Source of the DNA: Jacaranda mimosifolia
Taxonomy: Eukaryota > Streptophyta > Magnoliopsida > Lamiales > Bignoniaceae
Direction: 5' to 3'
DNA: 64,000 nt
Assembly: GCA_018894105.1 (NCBI GenBank)
Contig: CM032123.1
Span: 9,239,001 to 9,303,000 of the forward strand
Made by a program: the position numbers and the translations under genes. The notes below the pieces were generated by a model, which was not told the DNA's origin, did no database searches, and saw nothing but the letters and a program-made list of their open reading frames with translations. Below are positions 35,211-47,088 of this stretch, piece by piece (the first letter of the stretch is position 1; every line of letters begins with the position of its first letter).

Positions 35211-38030
35211 AATAGGATTAATTGTTTAGGATAGGCCCTAATAGGCTGGTGGGTTAAGAACAACTTCAATCATGTACCCTGGTGCAGAAGGCCACATCAC
35301 CACCATTGATGCACCACCTCGGCAGCCCCATACACAACCTTCACCATTGGACCTGAATTCGAGGATAGCATTTGCTAACTTTATTGGGGCTTGTCTTTTG
35401 CTTTGTTTTGCTTAGTATCTTGTAAATACTTGTGCAACAATTAAGTGCGTTCCTCAAATTTTGAGTGCCTTGTATTTTCACAATTGTTTTTCTTTAACCT
35501 ATCATAAGGGGAACGAATTGTTAAAGCTAGTTATTAGTCTTGTTGGAGCCCTCTCCCAGCTTCAAACATTGTTATCCACAACTTATATATGTCACTATTA
35601 ACAATGAATTGAACCATCTCTCTCGTTTACCTGTACCTTGAAACCGTTCCATTAGTTTGGTGTTCGATATTTTCACCCTTGGGCATGAGTTAGTCAAACT
35701 TCATCGAACTTCTAGCATAGGTAGTGGCTGAGCATCAAGCTACTAACTATACCATGCTCTTTTTCTATTCACAGAAAGCATGCCTTGTGAGATATGAGCA
35801 TGAAAAGCTGTGAAGTGAGGTCGGCTATGAAGCCCATATTGGGAAGGCCTCATTGGGAAAAGTTGAGACAGAGTTAGGTCACGGGGCCTAAATCCACAAG
35901 CAGCCTATATTGCGGTGCCCCTAGTTGACTTAAATTGGGAAGAAAATAACTGGTGTTAGAATTCTATTCTCTTCAAAGTTTAAATTCTATTCACAAACTA
36001 AATAAATTGAGATATAAATACATGTCCAAACCCTCAATTTGAGATACCTTTTTATCACTTCCCCAGGTTTTACCTATTTTCCTTTTGAGGACAAGAGATG
36101 AGCTCCAGAGGGTTCTTCTTCAAGAAAAACCAAAGCTACTGAAGTATTTTTTATTAAGAATCATGTTGAGAAAGATATGACTCTTATTTTTAATTTTATT
36201 TTTTTTTATTTTCTATTTTTTATTTTTTATTTTTTATTTTTTATTTTTTATTTTTTATATATATAGATATAATTGTTTGGTTTTGGGTGGGGAGATGATT
36301 GGTTGTCGGAGATTGCAAAAAGCATGTGGGTCCAATAACTGCTTATCATGCAATGCATAACCTAAATCATGTTGCGATTTGCCCCATTAACCTAAAATAG
36401 AAACCACAGAAGGGAAAAGATGCATCAGAGAGAATAACATATTTGTGAAATCAAGGAATAGGCTTTGGATAACTTTTCTCTCTATCAGATGAATCAAAAA
36501 GTTAGATGACATCACTTAACATAAAGGTTTTCTAGACATTTTGAGAAAGTTATCACATACTTCATTCATTTTCTTACTTTTCTTTTTTAACATGTTGAAT
36601 TTGTTGGGTCCGAACAATCTAATTATTTTGCATTTGCATCATCCTAGGGGAAATGTCATCATCAGTTCCTCATAAAACACATACACACTGCCACTCATCC
36701 CCACCCCCAAGAAACAAAAAAGTCCATCCTAAATTCCAAATAGCTTAAAGAAGTGAGAAGTAATATCAGATTCTTTTATTGATGTGGTTCAATTAATGAA
36801 TTTAAAATTAAGGACCTCAAATCAATACCAAATCTATCGAGACCTAGTTTGAATAATTTAATATTATAGTAGATTTCAGGTCCTTGAACTTCCATAAAGT
36901 GGATTTAAATCCACTTCATATGGAGTCATTTGAAATCATTCCCTCAAATCTAGATCATCCTTTTCCTCCCATATATATAACCTTAAAAATCATTGTCAAA
37001 AATTAAACTTAGTGAAAAAAGTAATGGAGATTACTAACTAAAACCATACTTTGCATCATATATTTGCAAACTTATTTATGCTCGCCAATAATAATCTAGT
37101 AACCATATAATTCACAGTAATATATGCATTTCACTTACACATCATGAACTTCACCTCACAGAAAATCAGTCACAAGAAAAAGTAGAATAATTGCAGCTAG
37201 ATATACAAGCACAAACTCATACACATGACATATACTTTACCAGGGTGGCAAGAGTCCCATATTTGGAGGTAGATGTCCTTTAAGCTTCAAAGTTAGTGAT
37301 AGCAAAGTATGATGATCCTCTATGCTAAGCTTACCGTTATGTCTTGGTTGCGTTCCTAACTTGGGAGGTCAAGTGAGCATCTTCTCACTCCTTTAGAGAT
37401 TTCAAGAAGAGTACATTTATGCATGGGGCCTCATAGGTAGCCTCTTACAGAAGTCTATACATGGATGGAAATCTATAAAAATGTTCCGCTTGAGCTTGAA
37501 AATTTATGAAGGTTCTTAATATTTAGCATGGATGTAAAAACATGTAGACAGTTCTAGATTATTCTAGAAAAAGAGTATAACATTGTAGATAGTTCTTGGA
37601 TATTCTAAATATGTATAAAATTATGTGGACGGAACTAGAAAATATTGAACTGTGTAGAAACTTGTTGGAAGTTCCTAGAGAGTTAACATTGTAGATATCC
37701 AAGAAATATGTTCAATAATATTCTTGTAGCATTTGAAAGTTTTCATCACAGAGCTCTGTAGTATGAAACTCTTGTGAGCTTTTCTTTAGTTGGGCCTTTT
37801 TGTGTCCTGCCTATCTACTACATTTCACATTACTTCATTAGGGGACAAGTTAGCGACAAAAGGCTCAAGAGAACCAAGATGATTATACTTGTCAGCCTAT
37901 CAGTCAGTCCCACAAAAGGAAAATTAAAAAAAACCACAAAGAAAAGAGTACTGAACAAATAAGCATCATTTGTACTTAGATACAGTAGAATAACAAAGTT
38001 GTATAACTATTTTCAAGGTCTAACCTATAT
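35211..38030. other. Intergenic DNA downstream of the RCD1/SRO gene
   Basis: No gene is recognised. A repeated 'tgtagatagttc/ttctagattattctaga' flavour at about 37540-37720 hints at an old repeat. The 62-aa ORF at 37774-37962 has no motif. Confidence 0.35.
36205..36258 (+). repeat. (TATTTTT)n heptamer microsatellite
   Basis: About seven near-perfect TATTTTT units sit in a T-rich tract (36186-36260) that ends in a short (TA) run. Confidence 0.85.
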
Positions 38031-38035
38031 CTACT

Positions 38036-38041
38036 TTTATT
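38036..38041 (-). terminator. Candidate poly(A) signal of the RCD1/SRO gene
   Basis: AATAAA on the minus strand lies about 180 bases after the stop codon of the gene ending at 38223, a normal 3' UTR length for plants. Plant signals are loose, so this is positional support only. Confidence 0.4.
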
Positions 38042-38222
38042 CTAAACTATAATGAGACAACAATGTCACAAAAACAAAGTTCAAGTCTAGCAGACATCTA
38101 TCTTGCTTGTTTCCAGAGTTTTTTTCAATGAATCTTGACAGTTGATCAAAATGTTTAATGAGAGATGAGAAGTTCTCAAGTCCTTCAAACTACAAACATA
38201 ATAAGGACAAAAGACCTTATTC

Positions 38223-40100
38223 TCAGCCACGAATTTCTTGAATGGTAATGCGCAATACGTCATCCCCAACTACTGATCGTAATTGCTTCACAAAAGTATC
38301 TTTTCCTAACTTCCCTTCCTGCAAAAGAAAAGTAAACACTTTAATACATAAAGAACATAACATCAATTAAAACCTAATTACCAACTTTGTACCAGGTAGA
38401 AGAAAAATTACCAACTTCGTACAAGGTAGAGAAAACATAATTGCTCACCTTACATGATCTCCATAAAGTTTGCAATTCCTCAAATCTTGGCGAAGGAAGA
38501 GAACTTCTCATCTTGGATAATAATTTTGCAACAAATATAGACAGCTGGGGAACCAACTTCGCATTAGAGACACCATTTACTGACCCTGAAAAAAATTATA
38601 GGTCCTCTGTCTTAAAAGATGCCAATTGTTGAGCAAAGTGAGTGCATATCAAACAAACTTGTTTACCAGAAATATTTACAGGCCTGTAGCTGACCACACA
38701 CTCCGGCAAAATATGAGTATTCATGTTGGCAGGCCACACTGTATACCAGCTAGGATTATTCAAGTCGTCAACACCAGTATCGTACTCTACACTTGAAGGA
38801 TACAACTGTTGAGACCCTGCTTCAACCTTCTCGCATTTCCCTAATATCACTCTACATAATATAACATGCTTCTCACCATTCTCATCTATCTCTGACAACA
38901 TTGTGCTGTACCACATTCCAAACCAAAAGGTTAACAATATTAACAACAATAAATAAGCCAACCCAAAATGAAAAATACTAAACAAATAAAATAATCTTGA
39001 GGTTCATCTACCATAAGAAATAGCTTATACACAAAAGACAAAGCTAATGATCATAAGGAAACTCCAGCTGAAAAACAACTGTGAGACAAGTCTAACCGCA
39101 ACCATACATAGAATACACACCTATTTTGGGGTGATCGTATCGGTGACAGGTAAATTCCAATTCCATGACCTTCGGAATGAGATAACTTGCTAGGCATTCC
39201 AAAACCGTGCATTAAAATGCTCTCCACGCCCTTTGCTGATGTGCCATACCACGCAAAAACCATGTTACTTTCCCCTCTAGCTCGTTTTGTGATCTCCAGT
39301 TGCTTTGCAAAGACCTCGCAACGTGCCTTTTCCAAGGGTCCCATCCGTACACATTGATGAATTGAAGTAACTGTAGCACCCGGCTCCACAACTTCCAATG
39401 CTGACGAAAACAAATTCTTAACTATTGCATACCCTTTCTCCTCAGCACCCAAGATTCTGGCCTTCGGCCATCTGGATGACTGCGATTCAATCCCAACCTT
39501 TTGCCGCCTTTTGGCATTATTGCTGGACCAACTTCCCTCCATTTTTTCCTTCTCTACAATCTCCACTCTCTTCCTCTTACTCAATTTTACACTTTTATTC
39601 AACTCCAGCCCTTCAGAACTTCCTGAACTTTCTCTAATTTTGATATCAATATGAATTTTCGGGCAATTCTGATTGCAATTTGCCAGATCATCCTCATGAT
39701 CATTATCACAACTATTTACAAATATTTTGGGGAAAAAACATTTACCATCAACATCAATCCAAGAAATGGACCGCTGATTGCCACTGCCCAAATCAATCTC
39801 AAGCATGCGGTAGAAGTCAAAAATACAATTGTACCCCAGTACTTGAGCTTCAACCATGGGCTTCCCGTGCATAAACCCTAGTTTCATCACCTGTTCCACT
39901 TCCTTCGGGTAATCAACCCACGACCCATTCTCGTAGAACATGAATCGTTCCGGGCAGGAGCTCCGCTTGAAGTTGGAACGATTCTGGATCAGCAGCTGAC
40001 AAGACAATGCCGTTGAAGATCGAGGAGCCAAGATATCAGCTTTGCTCTTCTCCCCTGCACAGATCTTCGTCATCATCGGGGTGGAATTCAAAGAATTCAT
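38223..40100 (-). CDS. RCD1/SRO1: RCD1/SRO-family protein (WWE, PARP-like, RST), four coding exons
   Basis: Coding exons on the minus strand: 40100-39121, 38905-38667, 38585-38449 and 38318-38223. All introns are GT-AG, with junctions AG|GTGTGT...TACAG|C, G|GTAAAC...TTCAG|GG and AAG|GTGAGC...TGCAG|GAA. Phases are consistent and give 483 residues. In order: a WWE domain (about 50-125, with ENGSWVDYP and SISWIDVDGKCFFP), basic nuclear-signal-like stretches (KRKR near 175, KRRQK near 198), a PARP-like domain (about 217-400, with CRVILGKCE and YDTGVDDLNNPSWYTVWP) and a C-terminal RST domain (about 410-480, ending GDDVLRITIQEIRG). Plants use RCD1/SRO1 proteins as nuclear stress regulators that bind transcription factors through RST. 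The PARP triad reads roughly Tyr-Tyr-Asn instead of His-Tyr-Glu, so ADP-ribosyl transfer is unlikely. The WWE domain separates it from Arabidopsis SRO2-5. At 483 residues it is shorter than Arabidopsis RCD1 (589). An upstream in-frame ATG (40211) would overlap the TATA box, so I start at 40100. Confidence 0.9.
38378..38435 (-). repeat. ~29-bp tandem duplication in intron 3 of the RCD1/SRO gene
   Basis: 'attaccaacttygtacmaggtaga' occurs twice, at about 38379 and 38408, inside the last intron. It is close to but outside the exon 3 donor (38448-38443). Confidence 0.75.
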
Positions 40101-40191
40101 GGCTGAATTCGAGTGTGAGAAGCTCTTGGTACAGTATCTTGATCTAACTCTGCAAGAACTTCTGAGGAGAGGAAACCAATTTTGCCGCCTG

Positions 40192-40200
40192 TATATATAT
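40192..40200 (-). promoter_or_regulatory. TATA box of the RCD1/SRO gene
   Basis: CATATATATAC on the minus strand lies about 90-100 bases upstream of the chosen ATG (40100). A start site ~30 bases downstream would give a 5' leader of ~65 bases. The same bases would encode AYIY if the upstream ATG at 40211 were used, which argues against that ATG. Confidence 0.5.
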
Positions 40201-41140
40201 GCAGAGATCACTGTAGAGGTCGGTTAGGATTGAAAAGACGATTTAGGCCCCAGGGAGGGAACCATTGGTGAATGTGAAAGGACACTTTAGGCATTTGAAG
40301 ATAATACAATGACTTGATGGTTAAGAAAACAGGTTTAAATTAATTAGGTGTTTGTTTGATGGGCTGGATTGTTTGGATTGAGCTTACTTCAGCCCAAAGA
40401 AAAGCATGAAGAATTTTTTTTAGTGCCATCAAAATTAAAAAGTCAATAATTTTGACTTTTTCTTTATTCTATTCTAAGATGGCAACTTATGGCTAAAGTT
40501 GTTTGATTCCTATGTTATTTGATCATTTAGAAATGAAAATTTACTAGTTTTATATTTTTAACCATTAAATACATTTTAATCAGTATATCATTTTAAAATA
40601 TAAGTAATTATATTATTCATAATTAAAATAATAAATACAATAATAAAAACTATTCCACAAGTAAATTAATATATCTTTTTTTTTTTCTATTATTTAAACA
40701 TACTCGCATCCTAAATTTATTGAGTTGAAACATAATTTCACATTTTATGTGTAATGCTTATACCATTAAGTTAAATGATCATTTAATATATATCAAACTT
40801 ACAGTAATACTAATTATTGATATTGTAAACTAAAGCAAATAAAACGCATTGTGGCTATTCAATTGGATCATTGTTTGCAGATCCCCGAGTTACTATCTTA
40901 GGATTCTTTATTCTTATTCTAGCTATTTTAGACGTGAATAAAGTGAAAGCAACCGTTTCCGTTATCATTTTAAATCTTGAAATATGCAATGAAGAGATAC
41001 AATACTCAAAGTAGAATTATTTAATGTGTGCCACAAAATGATTGGTTGGGCATTTTGAGGTTGTTAAGCAATAGAAAAAATTCAAAAGAAGGTGATACAA
41101 TAGTTTTATGACTTTCGGTAATATTGAGAATAGCAGAGGC

Positions 41141-41582
41141 AATGTTTGGTTATGTTTTTTTATGTGATTTTAATATGTGTTTTGGGAAAATGAATATTCA
41201 ACAATGTGAAAGTTGCGTTGGGAAATATAATGAATTTTTTGTTATATTTTGAGGAATAGTTAAAAAATAATTTCAGAGAGTTTTGGTATGTTTGTTTATA
41301 TTTTGGAAAGAGACATTTTTTACTGTAGCAATCAAATCAATATTTTTTTGTTGGGTTTTTAGTGTGAAAGTGGAATTGGGTAATTTTTTTATTGTTAGAA
41401 TAATAATAAAATATATATATATATTATATATGTATGTATATATTGAAAAATGGGAAAATTTTGGGGATAATGAAGGATAGGAAAAAGTATTTTGAAAAAA
41501 CTTTTTTAAATGTTCTAGAAAAAAAAGTGAATGTATGTTTAGTGACATCTTGCTTTTTTTGGAAAAATATAACCAAACATTC
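41141..41582. mobile_element. Candidate MITE with AATGTTTGGTTAT ends
   Basis: The left end has AATGTTTGGTTATGTTTTT (41141) and the right end, reverse complemented, GAATGTTTGGTTATATTTTT (ending about 41582), good inverted repeats about 440 bases apart. I found no convincing target duplication, so the superfamily is undecided. The right end overlaps the tandem repeat that follows. Confidence 0.45.
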
Positions 41583-41735
41583 CCAAAGTAATCTCATTGC
41601 TTTATTACCAACGATAGTGACATCTTGCTTTCTTTGTTATTTTGGAGAAACATAACCAAACATTCACATAATAATCTCATTGTTTTATTACCAAGGATAG
41701 TGACATCTTGCTTTCTTTGCTATCTCTGGTCAAGA
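41540..41735 (+). repeat. ~80-bp tandem repeat, 2.4 copies
   Basis: 'tagtgacatcttgctttctt' recurs at about 41540, 41618 and 41699, with 'ataaccaaacattc' and 'aatctcattgytttattacc' in between. The repeats include the MITE's right terminal motif, suggesting duplication after insertion. Confidence 0.75.
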
Positions 41736-42188
41736 GCTTACCCTTTTCATCTTTTACATTATTTTGTCTCCTCCAACTATTCAAAATATTTTAATCACTA
41801 ATTGTTTATAAAAAACTTGCACCTAATCTTTCAAACTGGTCATAGTATGACTCCGCATGCATTTTGCACCCCAAAATACTAAATTATCTTTTTATATTAA
41901 AATTTAATTTTTCCTTACATTGTGAAATCCGCATTTTTTTTTATGCGAATATGATTTGTTTTGAGTTTGTCACCAAGGGGATTAAATTCATAATTTAGTT
42001 TGTATATAAAATTAGCTCTTATTTATTCAATTAGGGATAAAACAAATATTGTCATATATGCAATTAAAGCATGTGAGGTAATTCAAATAATATTTTGCAA
42101 ATGAAGGAAGTAAATGATGATATTTTGGTAATTGAAATCACATTTTGTGATTAAGGAAATAAATATTAATTAAATTATGGAGAGTCAA

Positions 42189-45100
42189 TCAAATCGTGAT
42201 GCTTTATTAAATATTATGGCAAGACCTCCTACTCGAAAAGTATGAGGTGGTCTATGAGAAGTTAGAGAGACAACACCAACTCGAGACTGGAGATAGAAAG
42301 GGACGGAGTGCCTATTCCTCCTAATCATGAAGAAAATTCAAAAGAACCAAAGCACCCACTTGTAATTGCTGATATCATTCCTGAAAGGGACAGCTCCTTC
42401 TCTCCAAATCATCCAAACTCTCAACTCTACGTGCCTTATAAATCATTTCTTTGTCTCCCCCAATCGATCTTGCTGGTGGCTTGTGTCTAGCATGGACTGA
42501 TGATCAAGTTGTTCAAACTGTTGGTCATAACAATTGGCTCATTTGTGCCATTGTAAATATTCTTAATTTCCCTCTGTGGCTTCTCACGGGTGTCTAGTGT
42601 CCTTGTGCTACAACTGCGAAAGTCATTTTTTGGTCTAACCTTTAAGAGATTGCTGAATCTTTTGATGGCACGTGGATTGTTTTAGGATATTTCAATAACA
42701 TTATTAACCAAAATGAAAAAAAAAAAAAAAGGAGGTAGGCCTTTTGCTTCTTCCTCTTGCCATTCCCTTATCCAGGACTTAAATTCCCTGAATCTCATTG
42801 GTTTGGGTATCTTTGGTAAGCCTTTCACCTAGAATAACAAACGAAGAGGTCTAGCCAATATTCAAGCTCAGCTGGACAGAGTAGTTGCTAATCCTAGCTG
42901 GCTTACTCTTTTCCCTTGAGCTACCACTAATCACTTCACTGCCATTGCTTCTAATCATAGCCCCATCATCCTTCACACATCCCCTACCACTCCAAGTTAT
43001 TCTAAGCCCTTCCAGTTTGAAAATATGTGGCTAGATGAAGCCTCATGTTTCAATATCATTGAGAATTCCTGGAAAACTCATGCCTTTGGCTCATTTCCCT
43101 TTATTCTAAATTCCAAATTTAAAGCAACCTGTCTTGCCCCCATTCTCTGGAACAAATGCAATTTGGTGACATCTACAAAAAAATCCAATCCTTAAACCTA
43201 GCCATTGACCTTCTTCAAAAAGACGAGCAGATAGATGATAATCTTTTTAGGGAAGCCGCACTCTAGCTTGAAATGGGCAATCTTAGAAAAGCAAGAACAA
43301 ATCTTATGGAAACAAAAATCCAAAATAAAATGGCTTCGGGACGATGATGCGAATACAAGGTATTTTCATTTGACTACTATTATCCATTCTCGTTTTAACC
43401 ATATTGATTCCATTGTAATTAATAATGGTGTGGTGGTTTCTGATTGGAAGAATATTGGTAATACTTTTGAAAATTACTTTCTCAATCTATTCACTTCTTC
43501 ATACCTTGATTCTAATCTCCCTTTCCCAGAAAATCTTGAAAATTTGTTTCCTAAAGTGATCAATGAGGTTGAAAATGAGATGTTATGCCAACTTCCCTCC
43601 CTAAAAGAAATTCGTAAAGTGGTGTTCAACTTTAGCTTTAATTTCTCCCCCGACCTTGATGGATCCACTCCAGCTTTTTGTAAAAGATGCTTGCACATTA
43701 TAGGACATACGGTATCTAAAGCTGTTATTCATTTTTTTGCATCTCGATTCCTTCTGAAAGACATTAACCATACTTTCATTACATTAATTCCTAAAACTCC
43801 CAAAGCTTCCAAGGTAGACCATTTCAGACCAATCAGCCTTTGTAATGTCATATACAAGATAATCTCTAAGATTTTGGCAAATCATCTCAAATTGGTCCTT
43901 GATAAATCAATTGCTCCTACTTAAATGGCCTTCATAGCTGATCGAAAAATTGTCGAGAATACCATCATTACCTATGAAATCATGCATTATATGAACTAAA
44001 AAAAAAAAGGTAAAAATGGTCTCCTTGCCCTCAAAGTTGATCTAGCTAAAGCTTATGACTGAGTGGAGTGGCCTATCCTAATCTAAATACTAAAAAATTG
44101 TGGTTTCTCGAAAAAGTTCTCACAATTGATTCATTAGTGCATTTGCTCCACCTCATTCTCTATTTTGATCAATGGTCCCCTTTTGGCTCATTCCAACCCT
44201 CAAGAGGTATTAGACAGGGTGACCATTGTCTCCTTTTCTCTTTCTCCTAAATGTGGAAATCCTATCTAGGATGTTCAACCGTGAAGAAATTAACCAGAAC
44301 TTCAAGAGAGTTAAAATCCGCAGAACTGCTCCGACCATCTCCCACCTATTTTACGTAGATGATATCTCTATTTTCTGTCAGGCTTCTACCAATGATGTAG
44401 GAATAGTTCTAACTGTGTTGGATAAGTTTGAACAGTGGGCAGGTCAAAAAATCAGCAAAGAAAATCTCTCATACATTTTAGCCCTAATGTGAAATCCTAT
44501 TCTCAAAAGGAATATTAAGAATCAACTTGGAATGGTGGAATGTTCTCGTAAGGAAAAACATTTAGGGTAAATAGTTTTGCAAAACTAGACTTTCCAAAGG
44601 AGATTTTGAGGATCCTATGTCCAAGCTATAGAAACGTCTAAGCGATTAGAAGACAAAACTGTTATCTCAACCGCTAGAGATGTGCTGTTACGCTCCCCTA
44701 CTCAAGCTCATCCATCTTATTAGATGATGTCCTACATTCTGCCTAGATCAATCTATATGAAAATGGACTCCATGATGATGAATTTTTGGTGGGCGGCAAC
44801 AAAAAAATAAATAAATCTCTGAAACTTAAGTTGGGATGCCATTTGTCTGCTTAAGAGTGTTGCTGGGCTTGGATTTAGGCGCATGCGGGACTTCAACTTG
44901 GCATTATTTTCTAAATAGGCTTGGAACCTAGCTGCAGATCACAATGCTCTTTGGGTTAAGTTACTTAAAGCTAAGTACCTAAGATCAGAAAGCTTTATGA
45001 GTTACAATGCTGCTTCCCAAAGTCCCTTCCCTTAATGGAAGTTCATTTGCAAAATGCAAGAACTCATCAAAAAATATGTCTGCTACTCCATCTCATCTAA

Positions 45101-46464
45101 ATAGAATGCATGCATTTTGCTTGAACCTTGGGTTCCATCAATTCCGGATCATATTCCCTCAATTCCTTATCTTACACTACTTCTCCTTTTGATAGGATTA
45201 ACTTGGTTAAAGACCTTATTTGCCAAGAAACTAGGGAATAGGATGTTGATGTTCTCTGAAGTGTATTTAACATTGAAACGATTAAGGAAATTCTAAAAAT
45301 TTCCATTGAACTCCAGTGATAAAAAATTACTGATTTTGATTGCCTCTAAGTCTAGCAAGTTCTCTACCAAATCAGCTTATCTTGCTTCTATTGGCACCCG
45401 TGTGCTCAACCCTCCTATCGTATTTCCCTGGAAGAAGCTTTTTGCAGCTAAAATCTATGAACGGATGAAACTCTTCCTTTTGAGAATTCTTAATGATATC
45501 ATCCCTACGAAAAACAGCTCAATCACATGTTTCCTATCTCAGATCAGTCTTGCATCTTTTGTAAGCAAGATGAGGAAAACTTGGAACATCTTTTTCTCAA
45601 ATGCCCATGCATCTCAACCTTCTTTTTTGCATCAAAATGGAGTTTCAGACTTTCTCACTTAAAAGACCTGAATATGATCTAATGGATTGGTACATTACTG
45701 CAGACCACATCGGGGCTCCTTCCCTTAGCTTTGGTTAATACAGAATTTTTAAACTTTGGTGTTGTGGCTATGTTTGCTCTTTGGAAATATTGTAACAATC
45801 TAATCTATGGAAAAAACTATTCTCTGATGATTCTTTTCAAGCAGGTTTTCAAAGAAGCGGAGAACTTCTGGAAGTCACAAACAATTAAAATGCAGAAGGA
45901 GTCTATCACTGCTCTCAGTCATATATGGAAACCTCCTCCCCTAGGCTGGATCAAAGTCAACGTAGATGCCTCTTTTGTTGATAGTTTCGCCTTCGCAGCA
46001 GTGGTGGTCCATAATGCCAATGGTTCGGTGACGTACGTATCCTTAGCAAAAAGATGGTGCTGCAATGCTATTAATGCTAAAGCTTTTACACTTCAACTTG
46101 CAACAACTATCCTGGATTCCCTCAAAGTTCAGCAGGTTGTTTTTAATCGAATTGTGTGAATGTCATCTCTATGTTAAACAACAAGATTGATTCTATTGAC
46201 TGGTATGCTAAATCCTCCATTATAAAGGTCCATGCCTTTTGGTCAAAGTGGAAGAAATGGAAATTCAGATTTATGCCTAGACAGGCTAATGATGCCGCTC
46301 ATAATTTAGCAACTTGGGCTAGATCATGTGATTTTGTTGGTGTTTGTAAAGTGGATGAACTTCCCACGTCTATTTTTTGTAATAGGGGTTTCCCCTTTGT
46401 TGACTCCTTTTGATTCTTCTATTTGCTAATGAATTTTTCTTTCATCAACAAAAAAAAAAAAAAA
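42189..46464 (+). mobile_element. LINE (plant L1 type), decayed
   Basis: A ~4-kb element carries endonuclease, reverse transcriptase, zinc-finger-like and RNase H remnants in order and ends in a poly(A) run (46448-46464). Its right flank starts GAGTCACATG; AGAGTCA also occurs at 42182-42188, a possible short target duplication that would place the 5' end at 42189, but this is weak. The 5' end probably lacks most of ORF1. Confidence 0.75.
42465..46413 (+). pseudogene. LINE ORF2 pseudogene: EN-RT-zf-RNase H
   Basis: The reading frame is broken by many stops and shifts. The endonuclease remnant (42470-43190) shows GGLCLAWTD, GTWIVLGYFNNII, RRGLANIQAQLDRVVANPSW and SNHSPI. The reverse transcriptase (about 43590-44490) shows FITLIPKTPKASKVDHFRPI, SLCNVIYKIISKILANHL, a GIRQGD motif and the catalytic FYVDDIS. 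A zf-RVT-like region (45410-45640) reads WKKLFAAKIYERMKLF, and CIFCKQDEENLEHLFLKCPC in another frame. RNase H (45930-46410) has IKVNVDAS and FMPRQANDAAHNLATWARS. This composition is that of plant L1 LINEs. Catalytic YVDD is kept, but disabling frameshifts and stops are frequent. Confidence 0.85.
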
Positions 46465-46824
46465 GAGTCACATGCTACATCCAACTAAGAGAGAATTTGG
46501 AGGAGAGCATTCTCTTAACAAAATTTAAGAATATTTTTTGTGTTCAAAGCATACAACAAAGTATTTGTCATGGAGCTCACGAAATTATAGTTTTTGATTT
46601 GATATTACAATGTGAAGCCCTCAAATTAATATTATGAAAGAACAATGTCAACTTTAGAGGAGATCAAGGTATCAATTTTGCCTTCGGAGTTTTAAACTTC
46701 ATTTTGAAGAAAAGAATCAAAAGAATAAAATTGAGATATATCCATAATTGAATTTAAAAAAAAATAATTTGCACAATTCTTTTATCTTATATTTGTTATT
46801 TTTTGTAGACATGAAATTTATATA
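46465..46824. other. No gene seen
   Basis: A short AT-rich spacer lies between the LINE tail and the LTR fragment. The 75-aa ORF at 46410-46637 begins inside the poly(A) tail region and is not credible. Confidence 0.4.
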
Positions 46825-47088
46825 TGTGGCACCCAAGACCCTGAAGCCGCCACACTGTAATGCTAACCCCTTTTGGGAGACTTTCTCTTCAATAATCAAC
46901 ATTAAATGGAGACTAACAAATCATACAATTTCAAATCAAATTAACAAATGCTGAAATATATTTACACTACTTATAAAAAAATCCAAGCTGGTCTCTAGGC
47001 ATAAATTGTTTAGACATACCGATATTTGAAATATGATACTAACATTTATATGGATATAAGTCTTATATCATACATGCATAAAATATCT
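46825..47088 (-). mobile_element. LTR start fragment (minus orientation), interrupted at 47089
   Basis: TGTGGCACCC at 46825, followed by 'ctgaagccgccacactgtaatgc', matches the format of the LTR termini at 5691 and 23380. It runs into the next LTR at 47089 and could be the left part of an LTR in which the 47089 element inserted; the rest would be beyond the window. Confidence 0.45.

Larger units (their letters stand above)
40212..42188. other. Upstream intergenic region of the RCD1/SRO gene
   Basis: No gene is visible. It holds the gene's promoter side (40212 on), a candidate MITE (41141-41582), a tandem repeat (41540-41735) and (AT) tracts near 41409-41430. The ORFs at 41273-41655 lie inside the MITE. 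Confidence 0.4.

Noticed and set aside
39425..39881. Plus-strand ORFs opposite the RCD1/SRO gene
   Set aside because: Shadows of the large minus-strand exon 1.
43474..43698. Minus-strand ORF in the LINE
   Set aside because: Shadow of the reverse-transcriptase region on the plus strand.
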